Positions 4,374 to 5,494 of a stretch of DNA of 5,494 nt are shown here, piece by piece (position 1 is the stretch's first letter; each line of letters opens with the position of its first letter). This DNA comes from DATJXG01 sp035500455. GTDB lineage: Bacteria > Acidobacteriota > Terriglobia > Terriglobales > Acidobacteriaceae. The position numbers were made by a program, and so were the translations under genes. Location of the stretch: NCBI GenBank assembly GCA_035500455.1, contig DATJXG010000018.1:1-5494 (forward strand). Direction: 5' to 3'. The notes beneath the pieces are model-generated. The model saw only the letters and a list, made by a program, of their open reading frames with translations. It ran no database searches and had not been told where the DNA came from.

Positions 4374-5494
4374 ATGGAAACTATTCAGAAGGAAACAGCT
4401 CTTGACCTGGTGTGGATCCGCGTGCAATTTCCCGCACTGGCTCAGATGGTCAATGGCGAGCATGCAGTTTTTTTCGACGGCCCCGGGGGAACCCAGGTAC
4501 CGCAGCGAGTAATCGATGCGATAGCTGAATACCTGGCGTATTCCAACGCGAACACTCACGGCGCCTACGCCACCAGCCGACGAACGGACGTGATGATCGA
4601 CGGCGCGCGCGCGGCGATGGCTGACTTTTTCCACTGCGACAGCGACGAAGTGGTGTTCGGCCCCAACATGACGACGCTGACCTACGCCATGAGCCGGGCC
4701 ATCGGCCGTGAGATCGTCCCCGGCGACGAGATTCTACTAACCCATCTTGACCACGATGGCAATATCTCCCCCTGGCGGGCGCTGGAAGAGCGAGGCGCGA
4801 AAATTCAGTTTGTGGACATCAACGAGGCGGACTGCACGCTCAACCTCGATGATCTGGCGGGCAAGCTGAGCTCGCGTACGAAACTGGTGGCTGTGGGATA
4901 CGCTTCGAATGCCGTGGGAACGATCAACCCGGTGAATGAGATCGTCCGCCTGGCGCATGAGCGTGGGGCGATGGCTTACATCGATGCGGTACACTACGCG
5001 CCGCATGGCCCCATTGACGTACGTGAACTGGATTGCGATTTCCTGGTGTGCTCGACGTACAAGTTCTTCGGCCCGCACATGGGAGTGCTATACGGCAAGC
5101 GCGAGCATCTGCAGCGGCTGCGCCCCTACAAGCTGCGCGCCAACACCGAGGCGATTCCCAACCGCTGGGAGTGGGGGACGCTGAATCATGAGTGCATCGC
5201 AGGGATCGGGGCTTGCGTGGAGTATCTGGCGGACCTGGGGCGGATGGTCAGCGAAGGTAGCGCCGGCGTCCCGCCGGCACCTGACCCGCGGCGCACAAGC
5301 ATGGTTTCTCGTGCAACCGCCGGCGGGACTCGGACGCTCCCGCGGCGGGCGGCGCTGCTTGCCGCCTACCAGGCAATTCAGCAGCACGAGCGCGGGCTAA
5401 TCGAAAAGCTGATCGGCGGATTGCTGACAATTCCCGGCCTGAAGTTCTATGGCATCCGCGAGCCGGAGCGATTTGAGCGGCGCTGCCCGACGGT
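4374..5494 (+). CDS. Class V aminotransferase, cysteine desulfurase-like protein (3' end outside window)
   Basis: The frame runs from the ATG at 4374 to the window end without a stop: 373 full codons and part of another. It is a PLP-dependent fold-type I enzyme of the cysteine desulfurase-like subgroup (the VC1184-like family). Seen in order: an N-terminal VFFDGPGGTQVP (32-43) and SNANTHGAYATS (57-68); GPNMTTLTY (96-104) for the PLP phosphate; LDHDGNISPW (125-134) with H127 in the place of the PLP-stacking histidine; YIDAVHYAPHGP (202-213) with D204 and H207 contacting PLP; and CSTYKFFGPH (226-235) with K230 as the Schiff-base lysine. The loop that holds the active-site cysteine in true desulfurases lies beyond the window, so sulfur transfer cannot be confirmed. 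Residues about 295-323 (S-A-G-V-P-P-A-P to A-G-G-T-R-T-L-P) look foreign and coincide with a palindromic DNA repeat. The frame is open upstream of 4374, but the family's conserved start (about residue 11, DLVWIRVQFPAL) favours this ATG. There is no strong ribosome binding site; the nearest is AGG at 4361-4363. The gene diverges from the acetyltransferase across 107 bp. Confidence 0.88.
   Translation, partial: METIQKETALDLVWIRVQFPALAQMVNGEHAVFFDGPGGTQVPQRVIDAIAEYLAYSNANTHGAYATSRRTDVMIDGARAAMADFFHCDSDEVVFGPNMTTLTYAMSRAIGREIVPGDEILLTHLDHDGNISPWRALEERGAKIQFVDINEADCTLNLDDLAGKLSSRTKLVAVGYASNAVGTINPVNEIVRLAHERGAMAYIDAVHYAPHGPIDVRELDCDFLVCSTYKFFGPHMGVLYGKREHLQRLRPYKLRANTEAIPNRWEWGTLNHECIAGIGACVEYLADLGRMVSEGSAGVPPAPDPRRTSMVSRATAGGTRTLPRRAALLAAYQAIQQHERGLIEKLIGGLLTIPGLKFYGIREPERFERRCPT
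5256..5341. repeat. Palindromic repeat element inserted in frame within the aminotransferase gene
   Basis: The left arm (5256-5278, GGTAGCGCCGGCGTCCCGCC then GGC) and the reverse complement of the right arm (5319-5341) match at 19 of 23 positions, including an unbroken 11-base GTCCCGCCGGC. The 40-base centre (5279-5318) holds a smaller GCAC/GTGC pair (5293-5296 and 5311-5314). The whole 86-bp block reads through in frame as SAGVPPAP...AGGTRTLP, similar to the AGVPPA/AGGTPALP peptides that I recall from dispersed repeats in Acidobacteriota and Verrucomicrobia. No flanking target duplication is evident. No transposase is present, so any movement would need one elsewhere. Confidence 0.6.

Noticed and set aside
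5088..5430. Minus-strand open frames over the end of the aminotransferase.
   Set aside because: They are shadows created by the GC-rich coding frame and the palindromic repeat at 5256-5341.

Overview
This is a GC-rich bacterial window with two complete genes and two genes cut by the window edges. Everything readable is an ordinary chromosomal gene. There is no rRNA, tRNA, CRISPR array, transposase or phage gene. The best guess at origin is Acidobacteriota or a similar soil phylum. That rests on the codon use, on the style of the dispersed palindromic repeats (a 'CHPERSEGP'-type element at about 563-600 and an 'AGVPPA...AGGT..LP'-type element at 5256-5341), and on a membrane-anchored 'FYPGA' protein at the left edge. 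It is an inference from memory of such genomes, not a database result.

Layout. At 1-522 (+) lies the C-terminal part of a single-pass membrane protein with a soluble domain of unknown function. The 249 bp that follow (523-771) hold no gene. They carry a dispersed repeat, a 9-bp-stem hairpin that could terminate transcription in both directions, and three more short perfect hairpins packed just before the next start codon. At 772-3684 (+) is a complete 970-residue flavin and iron-sulfur dehydrogenase, a fusion of GlcD-like and GlcF-like parts in the D-2-hydroxyglutarate/D-lactate dehydrogenase (YdiJ-like) group. A GNAT acetyltransferase of the phosphinothricin/methionine sulfoximine N-acetyltransferase type converges on it from the other strand (3724-4266, -), with only 39 bp between the two stops. 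A 107-bp divergent spacer (4267-4373) then separates it from a class V aminotransferase of the cysteine desulfurase-like type (4374 to the window end, +), whose C-terminus is cut off.

How the genes relate. They do not form an obvious operon or pathway: adjacent pairs are convergent or divergent, or separated by a repeat-filled gap. The dehydrogenase would oxidise a D-2-hydroxyacid and pass electrons through Fe-S centres to the respiratory chain. The acetyltransferase and the PLP enzyme are likely stand-alone metabolic genes that share a divergent promoter region.

The most unusual item is a palindromic repeat lying in frame inside the class V aminotransferase, adding about 29 residues. Second is the dense run of hairpins upstream of the dehydrogenase. 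None of the three visible start codons has a convincing Shine-Dalgarno sequence. I found no sign of a new multi-gene system in this window.
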